64,000 nucleotides of DNA from Parelaphostrongylus tenuis (GCA_019055375.1 JAHQIW010007131.1:62001-126000), one strand, 5' to 3'. Counted from the first letter of the stretch, positions 1 through 12,199 are shown. The notes: generated by a model not told the origin, from the sequence alone. A program made the numbers and translations.

Positions 1-70
1 ACGAGATCAAACCATCGACCTCGTGTGCGATGTAGAACACCTCTAATCACTGCGCTACATGCGCTCTTGC
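1..70 (-). repeat. SINE-A fragment, head end, cut by window edge
   Basis: The last bases (cacctctaatcactgcgc, then a tRNA-like A-box on the minus strand) match the tRNA-derived head of the copy at 487-786. Only the head and part of the body are inside the window. Confidence 0.55.
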
Positions 71-136
71 CAAATAAACTCCTATGAAACCTAAGCCTAG
101 GCATAGAAGCTCGAAAGATGACCTTCTTTAGCTCTT

Positions 137-246
137 CTAGCGCTCCGTGAAGAGGTTTTCAGAAAACCATCCACAAACTCTAGCTGCCTTAGTGCCATTT
201 GTTGCGAATGTTGCAAAAATCCCGTCCACACAGTCATTCACACACC
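137..246 (-). CDS. Candidate terminal exon, unknown protein
   Basis: On the minus strand a good acceptor (tttggttag) at 247 opens a frame of about 35 codons that ends in TAG at 137-139. The peptide contains ATFATNGTKAARVCGWF. It lies downstream of the helix-turn-helix gene at 1015-2766 and on the same strand, so it could be a later exon of that gene. Its phase does not join exon 2 directly, so another exon would be needed between them. It may also be a chance open frame. Confidence 0.25.
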
Positions 247-486
247 CTAACCAAACAAAAAAACGTGCGTTGAGTGTGAAACGTCACCTCATTTTCGCTG
301 CTATAGCACTCCAAGGCTTTTTGAGAGAAAAAAGCTAAAGTGTTCGCCGGTACTTAAGCTATTGAATGATTAGTAAAACTCTGACAAAAAGGGAAAAAGT
401 TATATTAGCGAGCGAAGTCACTAGAAGTGTGTTAGTGAAGGAGAATGCGAGTGTCCCAGAGAGTGTGACTAGTCAGATGTGGGTCA

Positions 487-786
487 CATCTAGGCCAAAG
501 GCTCTCGGCGATGATCAGTCCTAGAGGGACACGCCACGCATTCGGCACCGTTTGAGGTGAGTGAATGCGTATCATGGCCTATATAATGACTCGGGGTGCC
601 CTACCGATGCATCAAGTCAGTGCTGCTATACCTCCAGACATGTCTGGTACCAGTTCACGGACCCCAGACATAGTGAAGGCGTTGTGAATCTTGAGAGCGG
701 TATCAAACCATCGATTGTCGATTCGTCGACCACGTGTGTGTCACAGAGCACCTCTAACCGCTGGGCCATACGCGTTCTCATAGCTC
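487..786 (-). repeat. SINE-A copy (tRNA-derived), near full length
   Basis: Read on the minus strand the element starts with a tRNA-like head: an A-box of the type tggcccagcggttagagg and a B-box ggtttgatacc about 60 bases later. A body of about 220 bases follows. The plus-strand landmarks are ctaccgatgcatc, gtcagtgctgctat and agacatgtctggtacc, which recur in at least eight other places in this window. tRNA-derived SINEs carry their polymerase III promoter in such a head. This is the best copy for building a consensus. Confidence 0.75.
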
Positions 787-1014
787 ACATTCAATAAAGA
801 ATTTAGTTTGAAAAGGATGACTTGACACTCAAGAAGAAAAAGATGCTGAGGAAGACGAAGTCCTCAAAACGTCAACGACTAAATTCAAGAATACGTAATA
901 ACATCCTCGTGCCAGCTCAGAAAGGGGAGTTCATAAGATCATACAATGAATTTCCGAAGTTGATCGAATGTCGGCCTTTAGGATTATTTCGAAAGCATTT
1001 GAAGTAGGGCTTAC

Positions 1015-2766
1015 CTCAATTTCTCTTCATTCTTTCTCCATTCTCGAATCGAGCTCTCTGCGACGTTGTATTCTCGACCAGCTGCCCGATTTCCGTTTCC
1101 TTTTGCGAATTCAATAATTTCGAGTTTCTCGTCAACTGAGTACTGCTAAATTTGTTTATAAACTGCAATATTGGTTTCAATAATTAAAAAATAACACACT
1201 ACAATAAATATAAAGTATAAAGGACAGAGCTCTCTGCGTTAGTCTATCCCTATTGGATGCGTCACGCATTCGTCTTCCAATTTTTAGCTTAATTTGAAGC
1301 GATTTGAAGTATCTAAATGCAAATCTGGCCTATAAAATGTCTTGCGGCAGCCTACCGATGTAACACTGCAGCGCTGCTATTCTACCAGATAAATCTGATA
1401 CCAATTCACCGACACCGGAGGGATGGAAGGCTCAGTGAGTCTTTTTTCAACTTGTCATCGTGGTGTATTTGATAGGTCATTCCGAGCATAACAATGGTGA
1501 TTACGACTGACGAGTGGGCGGTGTTGTAATCACAAAGATCTAGACGATACTTCCTTTTGCTTTCAATTTATCGTGCTGCTTCGAATAATGTAAGTCTTGG
1601 TATCAGTGGAGATCATCTTGATGAAAATTCATGCGATATGGGTGGCATTGGGATCCAATCAAAAGTATGCTCGCTTGATGAATATTGCGTGTATGTATTT
1701 TGCATAAAAGAACTTTTCGACAAAGATCCAGAGACTTCTCAGCAGCATTTCTTAGTATTCCGTCGGATCTTCGCTTTCGCGTTACTCATAATTGAATAAG
1801 GCTTTCTCCGCGAATGAGCTTGTCGGATACAGCTTGTTTTCCTCATTTATCAAGAAGACTAGATTTATTCACCGTAGTTAAAGGGATCCCTCGCGAGAAG
1901 ATGGTGATGACATGAGTTGGTGGAATAAAAATTAAAACGGTGCCATCGGATAGGTTCCTTTTCCTTCGTGATTACAAGGGTGTTGCTAATTTCCTAAGCT
2001 GTAGTAGGTCATATGTGCGGTAATTATGGCATTTCTTTTCGAAGAGGAAATATTCTTAATTATCCACAAGTGATTGGCCACCGAAGGTATCCCAACCAGA
2101 AAGCCTCAGTCTTTACTTTGGCATTTTGATCTAAATCTGATTTATAATTCGTTCATGTGCTCCCTATCAAAAGAAGTTAAAGGACGTTTTGCCACTAACA
2201 TGTTTCAAGAAATCTTCATAAATAGTATCAAGTTCCACATCATCGACTGGCGAAGCTAATGAGATTACTTTGTGATGAGAAGGAAAATGGCGCAGAATGA
2301 CAAGACGGCGGAACACAATTTTATGGTAGTCAATGGACATGCAGCAGTTTGAAGCACTATGGAACTAACACCATCAATATTAGTCAACAAAATTTTCTCA
2401 GCTAAGATGACTAAGTTTTCCATCGTTCAGGTGCGGAGTTTCTGGAAGGCAACCTTGGACTTCTGACATTAAGAACAATATTCTAGTGATTTTCATGGAA
2501 AAGATTGAGTTGTCACTGGATTCAAAAAGTCGAAAGCTTGCCGATTGCTGAGATGTGGGTAGAGTTTAGGTCCAAAATCACTTTTCTTGAAATCGAGCTA
2601 TGACCGTTCTAAGGTGATGAAATAAAATAGAGATTTCTTATACTCTGATCAATAGTGTCTTATTGCGTACTACCTTAAGTGTTCTGGACGGTGCTGCTGA
2701 TGTGCTGTCCTCGGAATTCTTTCGCTTTCTCGTTTTTCTAGCATTTCGCGTAGCTCCACCGGCCAT
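1015..2766 (-). CDS. psq/Brinker-type helix-turn-helix protein, 5' exons
   Basis: This is a two-exon minus-strand model. Exon 1 (2674-2766) starts at ATG and encodes 31 residues rich in Arg, Lys and Ser, including RKTRKRKNSED, which is a likely nuclear localisation signal. A ctttag acceptor lies nine bases upstream of the ATG, as expected for a trans-spliced nematode 5' end. Exon 2 (1015-1142) has acceptor tttagcag and donor GAG/gtaagc and joins in phase 0. It encodes YSVDEKLEIIEFAKGNGNRA and then AGREYNVAESSIREWRKNE, the pattern of helix-turn-helix domains of the Brinker/psq type found in host regulators and in pogo/Tigger-like transposases. The function would be DNA binding in the nucleus. 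The 3' end was not found; exon 2 ends in phase 2. A domesticated or fragmentary pogo-like transposase is the main alternative. Confidence 0.65.
1228..1440 (-). repeat. SINE-A copy, head missing
   Basis: It contains the plus-strand landmarks gcgtcacgcattcgtcttcc, ctaccgatgtaac, gcagcgctgctat and gataccaattcaccgac in the same order and orientation as the 487-786 copy. The tRNA-like head is absent. The copy sits in the intron between the two exons of the helix-turn-helix gene. Confidence 0.65.
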
Positions 2767-2889
2767 ATCACAATCCTAAAGATTTCATGCGTCCGATAAT
2801 AAATTCCAAATAGATACAACCGAGATTGACGAAGAAATTCAAGCATCTCAAGATATAAAACTTGGACAGACATAATGCACATTAGGTTA

Positions 2890-4690
2890 ATGATCTCAAC
2901 AAATATCTCGTGGCTAAGCGAAAAGTTTGGACATAACTTCTCAGATTTAGAATTAAATACTATATCGTTAAGTCAGTAAAACAGCAGCAAGACTCACATG
3001 GGTAAATAAAGCTTTTAAGCAGTCTGTTTGTGAAAACCAGAGAAAATAGTTAAAAGTTGTTGAAAATAGTGTTGGACAAATTGTAAAATATCGAAGTCCT
3101 CATCTAACAAGGACGACTTGGCTGTAGGGCAAAACGTATGCTAAGAACGCAGTGAAAATTAGTGTTAGTCCCATCATACTCTCTTAATATAGCCCACAAT
3201 TCTGTATAGCCATATCTACCATCTCATAAAGCTCGACAATCATTGTGTACCATGAATCCCTTAAGTTAGTGGGTACAAAGAGGACAAAGTTAATAGATTA
3301 TTCTAAGAGATCTAAAAAAATTCACAGTGATCATATTTTAGAGAAGACGCTATGTAGTCGGAAACATGCTGGAAGATACATCGACTCTAAAATGTGCTCA
3401 AAATAACAGCTTTGTGATTTGATGAAAACAGCTACGAAAGTGAAGAAGATTCTCGGAAAAGGTAAGATCTGAAATACTCCAACAACTCAAGCAAAATAAA
3501 ATAGATGAATATTTTCAAAAATAATAAAACTCTGCTTTGTGAGATATTGTCAATAGACATAAAAAGTTTATCTTTGTAGGCTTGCTATGTAAGATCTCAA
3601 CTAATAGGTTCTCTAATGGATATGAAATCTAACAGTCCCGTGAATAATAATTGTGAAATTGGCTGTGCTGAGTTTGAAATTGAAAAACTAGAAGAAAAAA
3701 CTGTTGAGAATTTGAATTTAATTGTGATTTTCTGACACCAATAAATAGAACTTGTTCTTGTTCATGAGAGATTTGCTGAATTCTAGAAGGACCGAGGGCT
3801 CTGTCGGCTTGAGGCTTATACACGAACCAATGGATATGTGCTCCGTGCTAATAATTTATTGTGTTGTTTGTTACACTGTGCTTGCAAATATAAGAATATG
3901 AGTGACCAAAAAAAAACAACCAAAAACTCAGATAAGGACTTTGCAATTGACCCCATTATCGAACTTATATGCTACTATTCAGAGTAGACAATTCGTCATT
4001 AAATAGTTCTTTTCAAACTGCTTAATCTAATTGCACTGCGCGAATATTTTGTATGCCCACTACTATGATATGACTAAGATGGGGCTATTCGAAGTCAGGA
4101 GCCCCATAATATACTATCGTCGTCGTGTTTCACAGGTCGTCGCCGTCTTCTCGTGGAAATTACGTACACCAAGGATAGCTAGTGAATGCGCCACGTAAGT
4201 GTTTCATATTAAGATGTTAACTAGATCTATGTGAAAATTCATCTAGTGATCGTGCAAATTGATACGCAACCATAACACTAGTAAGATTTCTGGGAAAAAT
4301 TTACAAAGTATCCATGATAGAAAAAGTAGTTAAGATGAACATTAAGGCAGCGATTCAGACATTCCATAGCTCTAAGTTTATCAAAATAAAAGTGGTGAGC
4401 ATTGTGAAAAAAGCTCGATAAATGACATTCTCATGACAATATTGATATATAAGACCCTGAGAAAAAAATCACTGTATCACGTCATAGTTGGAGAGGTCAA
4501 CCTTGACCCGTGATGAAGTAGCCATAGGGATATTTCCTAAGGCAAACAGGAATGCCGCCATCCGAATAGTATAGTCAAATTATTTCGCAATTTTAGCTTT
4601 CGGCAAACAAAAGAGCCCCGAGAAGTTCAAGGAGTAGAAGTCGTAAAGATGAAGCGAGCTTAGAAATCAGTGCCTTGAGGCGGTGAAATA
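2890..4690. other. No supported gene
   Basis: AT-rich sequence with short open frames only. A 59-base plus-strand stretch at 4145-4203 is open and bounded by cacag and gtaagt, but nothing joins it. A Gln/Asn-rich minus-strand frame of 64 codons at 3629-3823 resembles no family I recognise. Confidence 0.4.
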
Positions 4691-4692
4691 AG

Positions 4693-4836
4693 CTAGCATA
4701 GTTTTTGCGCGATCGAGTGCGCAGGAGGCCCTTGGCGTGTCCCCCCGCTCTCATGCCACGCCAGTTTACAACAAAGACAACCGAGCACCAACAGCAGCAG
4801 CAGCAGCTTTTCGAGAGACAGCTCGCGCACCCTCAT
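4693..4836 (-). CDS. Candidate signal-peptide ORF over a CAG/CTG tract
   Basis: A 47-codon minus-strand frame starts at 4836. It has a charged N-terminus (MRVRELSLEK) followed by six Leu and VLGCLCC, the shape of a secretion signal. The Leu run is encoded by (CTG)5, so the hydrophobic stretch could be a by-product of the repeat. The plus strand is also open here: one frame gives a Gln run (MPRQFTTKTTEHQQQQQQ) and another an Ala run. The segment is GC-rich compared with its surroundings and may be a first exon or a promoter-proximal region of either strand. Confidence 0.25.
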   Translation of the reverse strand: MRVRELSLEKLLLLLLVLGCLCCKLAWHESGGTRQGPPAHSIAQKLC

Positions 4837-5744
4837 GTGATACTCGAGCCGCAGTAAAGTTTAGCGCAAGTGGTCAGTAATTCGACGGGAATTTCCCGCC
4901 AGCGAGAGAGATTTGTTGCGAAATGTCGATATTTCACTGAAACACTGCCGGCTCTCAAGAAATCGCTTCAGTATCCCTATAGAATTATCGAACAACTTCA
5001 TCCTTAAGCACTTAAGAGCAGTGAACGAGTTCCGGATGTCGCGCTTGACAGCTGCTGTTGTTTATAGAACTCATCCTACTTTGACAGGAGGTGTTATCTG
5101 AACAACACACTTATCATGCTAGATAGAAGGAAAATTCAAAGCTGCATAATTAGATTTCAAGGTAAAGTTGTTCCCAAACGTAAGAATTGATTGCAGTCTG
5201 CTCTGTCAGAAAGCCACATCTTATCTACAAACTGCCGATTGTTCATTCTTGAAAATTATCCAAATGATACTTCTGGCATAGTGAACATCTGCTACCTTCC
5301 AACGGTGAAGGTGAGGAAGAACATCGCAGGTCGAAATTTCTAGATATTCTATCTTGAAGAGTCAGTAGTACGTAAATTTTGCAAAAGTCAAGAAAGGATT
5401 CGCCTTGAAGGTAACCTTTTGCTGCCTGTCTTGAGGGGAGTTCATTTCACAATAGTCAAAACGAGAAGTAGTGAATATTTGTTATGTCCAAGCTCTCCCA
5501 ACCGTACATTAAGATCTGAATCTGTGAAGAAAGTCTGTGTGAATCATGAAAAATGTTTATAAATCTTTAAGAGAGAAAAATACGAAGGAGGAGTACTAAA
5601 GAGCATAAAAGGATGAAAAAGATCAGGCGATTGGCGTTGATCAATCTCTGAAAGATGCGTCAGGTATTCGATTTCATCAATCAGCAATTAGAGGTGATTG
5701 TATTCATAATTTTTTTAATAAAAATCTGAAGCCTTATAATTGTC

Positions 5745-5850
5745 CCCGGCATGGATGGAACGCGGGTTCAAATCCTGTCTAAAGTCGAGTTTATGCTTCC
5801 CACTAAATTGTCTGAGAAATAATCTGAAGTGTTTTTAGTGTTTTAAGTGA
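5745..5850 (+). repeat. SINE-C-like fragment
   Basis: The stretch tgtccccggcatggatggaacgcgggttcaaatcc followed by cccactaaattgtctgag resembles the tRNA-like head and tail of the copy at 14875-15090. It includes a B-box-like gggttcaaatcc. Confidence 0.4.
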
Positions 5851-5867
5851 GTACGCTCAGGCAGGCA

Positions 5868-6126
5868 CAAAAGGTCAATCAGTCGATCACGGGATTTCCA
5901 CTCTTAACCACGTGTGTATTTCAGGACGCCCTAACACTGTGCTACACGCATCCAACTTAATTTCAAGTCCTTTCAGTGTATCAGCTCAGCACTGCTGTCC
6001 TCTCTGACAAATCTCCTTTCAAATGAACGACCCCGGAAGGCAGAAAATGTCGATCAGTCGAACGCGGGATTTTAACCCATAACTGCGAGTGTATTTTAGG
6101 ACATCCTAGCACTGCGCTTCACGCAT
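5868..6126 (-). repeat. SINE-A, two partial copies in tandem
   Basis: Two head segments ending in cactgtgctacacgcatcc (about 5957) and cactgcgcttcacgcatcc (about 6126) flank a body segment that contains cagcactgctgtcc and cgaccccggaaggc. It looks like one element followed by a second head in the same orientation. Confidence 0.6.
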
Positions 6127-6329
6127 CCAATATTAAGTTTAATAGTATTATGGTAAATTTTGAGGCATTGCTGCACTGTACTGCTTTGAAATCAGAAAAA
6201 GCTCTACGCAAAACAGCCGCAACTCCATAATCAGTAGCTGTAGTCGAGAAAAGGGGAGAGAAGATTCCAATCAATACATTTATTTTTAACTTTGAAACAA
6301 AAACACCATCAGCTGAATAACAATTCAAA

Positions 6330-7365
6330 AAAGACTTTTCACTGTCAATAGCGTTCTAAGTAAGAAGCATTTATTAGCCACAAGTTCAACGTTTGCATTA
6401 AATCGGAATCACTGGACCATGTAATACTTGAGACCAATAATAATTTGAAAAAGGCAGAAATCAATAGCTAACAGTAATAACATCACTTTTGAGGAAATTC
6501 TACTCAGACTGTTCCCAGCAATCATGAAAATATTTTTGATACTTCAATAGTAATAATTTAGATGTTGTTAGTTGAGCTGAAGCTGTACGATTCTGAAGCG
6601 ATCATTGAATGATCGAAAAAGATCTATAAGAACTTTAGTGAAAATTTTTTGTTTACATTTCTTTGCTGTTTCAACTGTAGAAGTTTTCAGTTAATAAGTA
6701 ATTTACTATACAAATTTCGGACTGATCATAGCTTTAAAATAACTTTTCCGAAAAAAAATTTTTGACGAAAATGCCCTATTCACTAAAGGTGAATCAAGAC
6801 TCGGGCAAAGTAGGTTTAGATATTAGATAGATAGTGGTCGCTCAAGATCTCATTCCTTGAAATCTCACTCTTTGATTTCATGACTTTTCGAAGAAGAACA
6901 ACATCCTGAATAGATAGTGATGACTATGAAGTGCATGTTAGCAATAGAGATATCTATCACCAATCAGAAGCCACTGACATTATTCCAGCTAGCCGACTAT
7001 GCACTCCACCGGTGCTCTACCCAAGAAATAGTATATCCCGACCACTTCTAAGGAAAACTTTAATTCGGTGTTAGTCGTATGTTGCTCGCGTTGTGGACTA
7101 GATTAACCACGCTTCCTGTCTGGCGCCATTCCAAGCATGCTCGGAGGATAGAAGTGTCTTCTTCCGAATTGGTCCGACTATGAAGTCCGAGACACTTCAG
7201 CTATGGATGCTGTCACTGAAAGCTGACGTTCACATATGAAACTTTCATAATCGATGTGTGTGTGTCCACTAAACGAAATGCTCAATGGTAACATTCAATC
7301 GATTAACATTCACTCATCACACCACTATCACCTCACCTATCCGGACGACTAATCACTAGTGTTAT
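6330..7365. other. No supported gene
   Basis: AT-rich up to about 6950, then a more balanced segment. No frame with splice sites or family likeness was found. Confidence 0.4.
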
Positions 7366-7370
7366 TTTAG

Positions 7371-7684
7371 GAAATGATGGCAACAGCAAGGAACAACAAA
7401 GCGGAAGAGGAAAAAACAAGTTCGAGAGAATTCCTGTTCAACCATGATGTCTATTATGTGAAGAAAAAAGTACTAGTAAGTGATATTTTGTAGCAAGAAG
7501 CTGATTCATGACTGGTAAGGATTTGCACCTAAAGGTACTCTTCATTATAAGGATTCCATGCTTCCAGAAAGTTTTAGAATCTGTCCACCCGTCTAGATCT
7601 CTTCAACAACTGATTCACTTCTGGAAATGTTTACATCTAGAAGAATCCGAAAATATTTGCTCTATTTCTGAGTCCGCTATGTAG
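7371..7684 (+). CDS. Candidate two-exon small protein
   Basis: Exon A (7371-7475) follows acceptor gttattttag and has ATG three bases in. It encodes a Lys/Glu-rich start and then REFLFNHDVYYVKKKVL, and ends at the consensus donor gtaagt. Exon B (7568-7684) follows acceptor cttccag and continues in phase 0 to TAG, giving 72 residues in total. The 92-base intron is of typical nematode size. I recognise no family. A 142-codon minus-strand frame overlaps exon B, and only one of the two is likely to be real. Confidence 0.3.
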
Positions 7685-8043
7685 ATGATGGTGAACATTA
7701 CGGGCAACGATACCGGAAGAAAGGTGCGAGTCGGGGGTGTGCTGGGGTCCGCTTTGCTAGTGAAGACGGGCCCATATAAGTACATAGGTGAAGCAGGAGA
7801 TAGCTCCATTGTGAGGAATTGGGTACTGTAGTTGAAAAAGTCTGCATGAGATCGAGCTCTACTTGGTGGTGTGGAAACACGGTGACGATCCAGAGAGTTG
7901 CATCGGCAGCTTCGCGATGTGCTTATGAATCGATGTGCTATCACAACACCAGGTTCGCGCGCAATCATTCGTCGTCCGTCGTCTGTGTTTACCCCATCCC
8001 AATAAATGGCCTTATGACGCAACAAGCATAGCACCGACGCCAC
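7615..8043 (-). CDS. Unrecognised 142-codon ORF
   Basis: This is one of the longest intact frames in the window that does not come from simple repeats. It is rich in Ser, Pro and Thr (for example SPASPMYLYGPVFTSKADPS) and has no signal peptide or membrane segment that I can see. Part of it could be an exon bounded by catgcag (about 7848) and gtatcg (about 7709). It is antisense to exon B of the model at 7371-7684. Local GC is raised, which lengthens chance frames. Confidence 0.25.
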   Translation of the reverse strand: MASVLCLLRHKAIYWDGVNTDDGRRMIAREPGVVIAHRFISTSRSCRCNSLDRHRVSTPPSRARSHADFFNYSTQFLTMELSPASPMYLYGPVFTSKADPSTPPTRTFLPVSLPVMFTIIYIADSEIEQIFSDSSRCKHFQK

Positions 8044-8679
8044 TCGCTCTCACACTACACGGTTACATTATCGAACTGAGGCATGGAAGAGTCCTAGTTC
8101 TGGGGTGGGATGTATGTGCGTGAGAGGAGCTGAGAGCTGGGAGCTACTAGTGGGCTTCGTCGGCAGTCGCGCTCATTCTCTCTCTCATACATGCAGCGGC
8201 ACCCCGTCCGTCGTTTATCGCTACACTATTATAATTGTATGCGCGCAGGAAAACATTGATGCCTCCCTCGTTGGACTGGGCGATGTCCTCTTAGGCCTTC
8301 CGACGAGCCAATCATACACACCAATACCAGTATCTAGTATGCCTTAACCACTGATTCTGAAACACAGTTGAAGGTTCATTAGATAAGATAAGAGGAGTAC
8401 GCATCAAATCCGTATGATTTTATGACGAAAATTGAACACGGATAGGTTTTACTTAAAAAAAAGTGAATGACCACTTCAAGAGGGATAAAAGCGAATGAAG
8501 CTGAGAGGGATTTGGAATAGCCGGATCATAAGCTCACATGGCTTTTATGGCAGCAAATCTTCTCACCAGTAGTCCTGAGTGAAAAAGCTCGAACTCAGGT
8601 GACATGTTGCTGAGAAGATGTAGATAAGAGTGCTGCCGGACGGTTTGTGGATGGCTGCGCAGCTCGGCGAGCTAATGAC

Positions 8680-8781
8680 TTAGAATTCGCGCGGCATCGA
8701 TTCGTTGCCGTTTGGCTCTACATAGTTATCCTCGTATCCAGCGATGTTCTCAGGATTGGCAGCAGAAGGCCAGAGGAAAAT
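8680..8781 (-). CDS. Terminal exon of an unknown minus-strand gene
   Basis: An acceptor (cattaccag) at 8782 opens a frame of 33 codons that closes at TAA (8680-8682). The peptide reads IFLWPSAANPENIAGYEDNY and then VEPNGNESMPREF. Its composition is strongly protein-like (acidic, with Asn, Pro and Trp), unlike chance AT-rich frames. Upstream exons should lie above 8800 on the minus strand; an S/P-rich minus frame at about 9070-9260 with a gtgagc donor is one candidate. I recognise no family. Confidence 0.45.
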   Translation of the reverse strand: MFLWPSAANPENIAGYEDNYVEPNGNESMPREF

Positions 8782-8929
8782 CTGGTAATGAGAAAACAAA
8801 AAAGGAGAAATTCTACTTATTAAGATAAGGTTTCGAGTGCTAGGGAATCTACAAGCAGGATCCAGAAAGTTTTACGCGATATGTCTAAGCCTTGAATAAA
8901 TCTTAAAATGCTTTGTTAGAGTAGTTAAC

Positions 8930-9760
8930 TGGATTGTGAGAGGAATGCAGATGGCAGTCGTTCATTGTCGGCCCGGCCAGCCAGCCAAGCCAGGTATGTG
9001 CGGGATCGATGGCTAAGCTCTATCCCTCCGCGCACCCCCTTCAATTAGCGTAGGACTTATCAACTAGAGAAGCCAGGCGTGGCTTCACTGCTCACGCGAG
9101 ACTCGTAGTCGCGATGAGGAGGGTTTGTATTCAAGTCAAGAAGGGTAGATAACAATACCACACGTCCATCGAGCGGTGTATCCAAGCAGATGCTGGACAC
9201 CGCGGAAGGCGCAGACGGAGGTCTGGAAGGAGTCTGACGATGGCTTATGGAAAATGGTGCTCACAGGTGTATATATGTGTACGTATGGCTGCTGCTATAC
9301 AAATTGCATGCGATGGTGATGACGGCAGTGCAGTGGTGGGAGCGCACCCTGGCCGCCCTATACGCGCGATAAGCCGCTGACTCCATTTACATTGTTGCCG
9401 CGCGGGCCGCGCGACGTCATCGTCGTTCCAGAGAGCCAGAAGACACCATCATCGGCAGCACACGCGATGATGTATCGTCGGAATTGTGGAAAATGGAACG
9501 ACGATGTTAATTATGACGACAGAGGGGAACTCGTCTATTATGACTCTACCTCCCGCAAAGTAATAACAAGAGCACCATCGACTCATTTAACAAGCTCAAG
9601 TCTCGACAACAGCTCGCCGCCACAACTTCTAAGCTTTTCCCATTCAGTGGCAACGCCTCTTGCCTGGCTATTCGCCAGCAACCCAAATAAAGCTCCCTAT
9701 ACGTGGATGAACGAGAGATTTTAAGGGGTGATTCCTTTTGGCTTTTTTCATTGAAGATCA
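8930..9760. other. GC-rich island with overlapping open frames
   Basis: This segment is clearly richer in C, G and CpG than its surroundings (for example ccgcgcgggccgcgcgacgtc near 9400). It has open frames on both strands: 110 codons on the plus strand at 9392-9724 and a Pro/Ser-rich minus frame at about 9070-9260. It could be exonic or a promoter-proximal region of the gene ending at 8680. No domain was recognised. Confidence 0.3.
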
Positions 9761-9769
9761 CTTAAAGCG

Positions 9770-12180
9770 CGCCTTAACGCAAAACCGAGAAGTCATTCTA
9801 AAGGGTTACATGTTCTGATAGTTTAGAGTCCAAATGTTGAAAGTGAAACGTAAGCGTTGAGAGTTCGAAAACCATCACTAATCTTCTACCTATAGGTTTC
9901 ATGACAGATCTATGGCTCCAAGAGTCAAACGATGTGATGAGATGAATTGAGTCATTATTTTTCTTGGCGTAATCGTTACCTTAGGGTCTTCTTATATGAT
10001 TCTGATGGTATCAGGCTTTGATCGGACTAGACCATACTAAATCGCCATAAAGCATCTGCTAAATAGCTTAACTACAGAGTTTTGAGCCTTTTCCTTTATT
10101 GATTTTTGGAGTGTATCGCTCACTGAACGATAAGATCTAGAAAACTTCAATATGGAAAAATAGTTATAATGAAATTGCTATAGCCACAAGAATGCTGAGA
10201 GACGAGAGAAGGTCTAGATAATGTGGTGGGAAACTTGGTTAGTCCTTATCTCAGCACTCCTGTCGTCATATGCCGCACCATAGCTTGTCCTACTATAAAA
10301 AGCTACTTAGTAAACAATAGATAGAACATGTGAAATTGGTATATTTCAAAACGCATAGACCTCAGTACTATTATTGTAAGCTTTTAAGAGTAAAGACCGT
10401 ATTTTTGCCTAGTAGTTAGAGCTCAGAGTTCGAGATGAAAAAGAAAAGGTTGAGAGAGCCATCATGAGGAACGGCCGTCACAAGGGCGCTCACTCTTCGT
10501 GCGCGCTCTGATAACACAGCTGACACCGCGCAGTGAGAAGCTGCTACCGATTACTCAATTGATTAAGAATTGTATGGTGAAATTCTTGACTTTAAATCTA
10601 GATACGCTGTGAAATTAGACTTTGAAACTTTTACAGCACTTGTAATATTATTAGATTACATTCAGCGAGAAGGTTACATTAGCTAAATGGCTGAAATTGT
10701 GTGAAAATGGAAAAAAATTTCTCAATAAAATAGAAGTTATTTCATGCATAATGTAACAAATCTTTATATTGTCTCTCAAATTCTCTTGCAGCGACCCATC
10801 ACCACAATTTACTGTGCGGATTTTAGCACTTCTTGCTTTCGATTCGTTTCCTCGCATTCATCCTTCACAAAGGTCTCCAAACACTTCATGGGTTACTCCG
10901 GGTGCTGCTTGACAATTTCGCCTTCTTTATGAATGTCGTGGAATGCTGATCGAGACAATTCTCCTTCCAGTCTTAGAGGTAACAGAGGTGAGACATTCCC
11001 TAAGGCGTTCGCTAATCGATTGCAGAAAAGTGTTGGGGAGAGGGTCGAACCAGCGCATATCAGTTACGTCCTGGATCACGGTGTCATTTGTTCAATGGAA
11101 TTATTCACTTCCAGAATCGTATCCTTATTCATGCAAGTAAATCGGCGTTATTACCATGCAAAGTAAAATTCACGAAGTACTAAATTGAGGAAATTATGTC
11201 AAAATACTGTAAGAATACTACCTATCTGTACCTATCCATTGGACATTTCTTTCTTAAGAGTGATTTGAGCCTGATCTCGAATATTGAAATAAATTCAGAA
11301 ACCAAGTTATGCGCTCTCATTTATTTTTATATTTCGATTTTATCAAGTAGCTTCGCATGTCGTGTGGACCTTAGCACTACATATAGCTTCTTTATTTCTC
11401 CACATCCCTGACCTACGAGTGTTTTCAAATTTTTAAGGTTACTCGTCTGCCACTTGAAAGCTTTGTCTTCTTTAAGAACGGCCTTAAATTCTGGCTCAGA
11501 TGATTTTCTTGAGATTATTCTGCTACACTATTATTTCTTTTCGGGTCCTCAGCAAGGGCATTCGTCTGTTTTTGCCAAATGTAGGGAGCTTTCTCCAGAC
11601 AGGGTTAGAATTAATTTGCCTATTCTGAAAGGATGGCAGGCTTGGCTATTATGTCGAACCAATGGCATTGCAGAAATTGGACACCATTGGTAGCCACTTC
11701 GCTTACTGCACTTGGTACGGTTACATTAACTGTCCTCGATTTTTATTGCTAGAACAAAATGTATTAGAAAACCAGATGCTACAGGATTGTAGATGTGAAA
11801 TTCTCATGCAAGAGCCGTCGTTGCCAACTAACCATCTGTAGACATTTTCAGTCTAAGCCACGATCTAAACGTCAGTAGCGATCTAACAAATGACGCTTAA
11901 TAAGTAATATTGTGCGCCTTTCGAAAAAGACAACGCTTAATCCATATAATCACTCACCTGCTGGTTTTGACGATAGACAGTAATTTTTCCACACAAAAGG
12001 CTTGAGAGACTAAGAACATAACCAAATTATAGAAAAGACGTTGTCGCTCTATGGATACGCACGGTAGGTATGCTATCGCTTACTATATGTTTTTATCTTC
12101 AAGCCCCCAATCACAGTAGTGGTCTACATTTCAAAGTGTTTTGCAAAGTTTGCTGAGTCCATTTCTGTACTTTTATGTCC
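9770..12180. other. Mostly unassigned; contains a low-copy repeat
   Basis: Sequence at 10800-11060 recurs in part at about 25150-25215 (the atcagcacttcttgc segment) and at 59850-60000 (ttctttatg, gctggtcgacatgg and the gttggg tract). It is therefore a dispersed repeat. A 52-base minus-strand open segment at 11958-12009 has a cagcag/gtgagtg donor. No gene is supported. Confidence 0.35.
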
Positions 12181-12199
12181 GCCTATCCTGTCTAAGACG

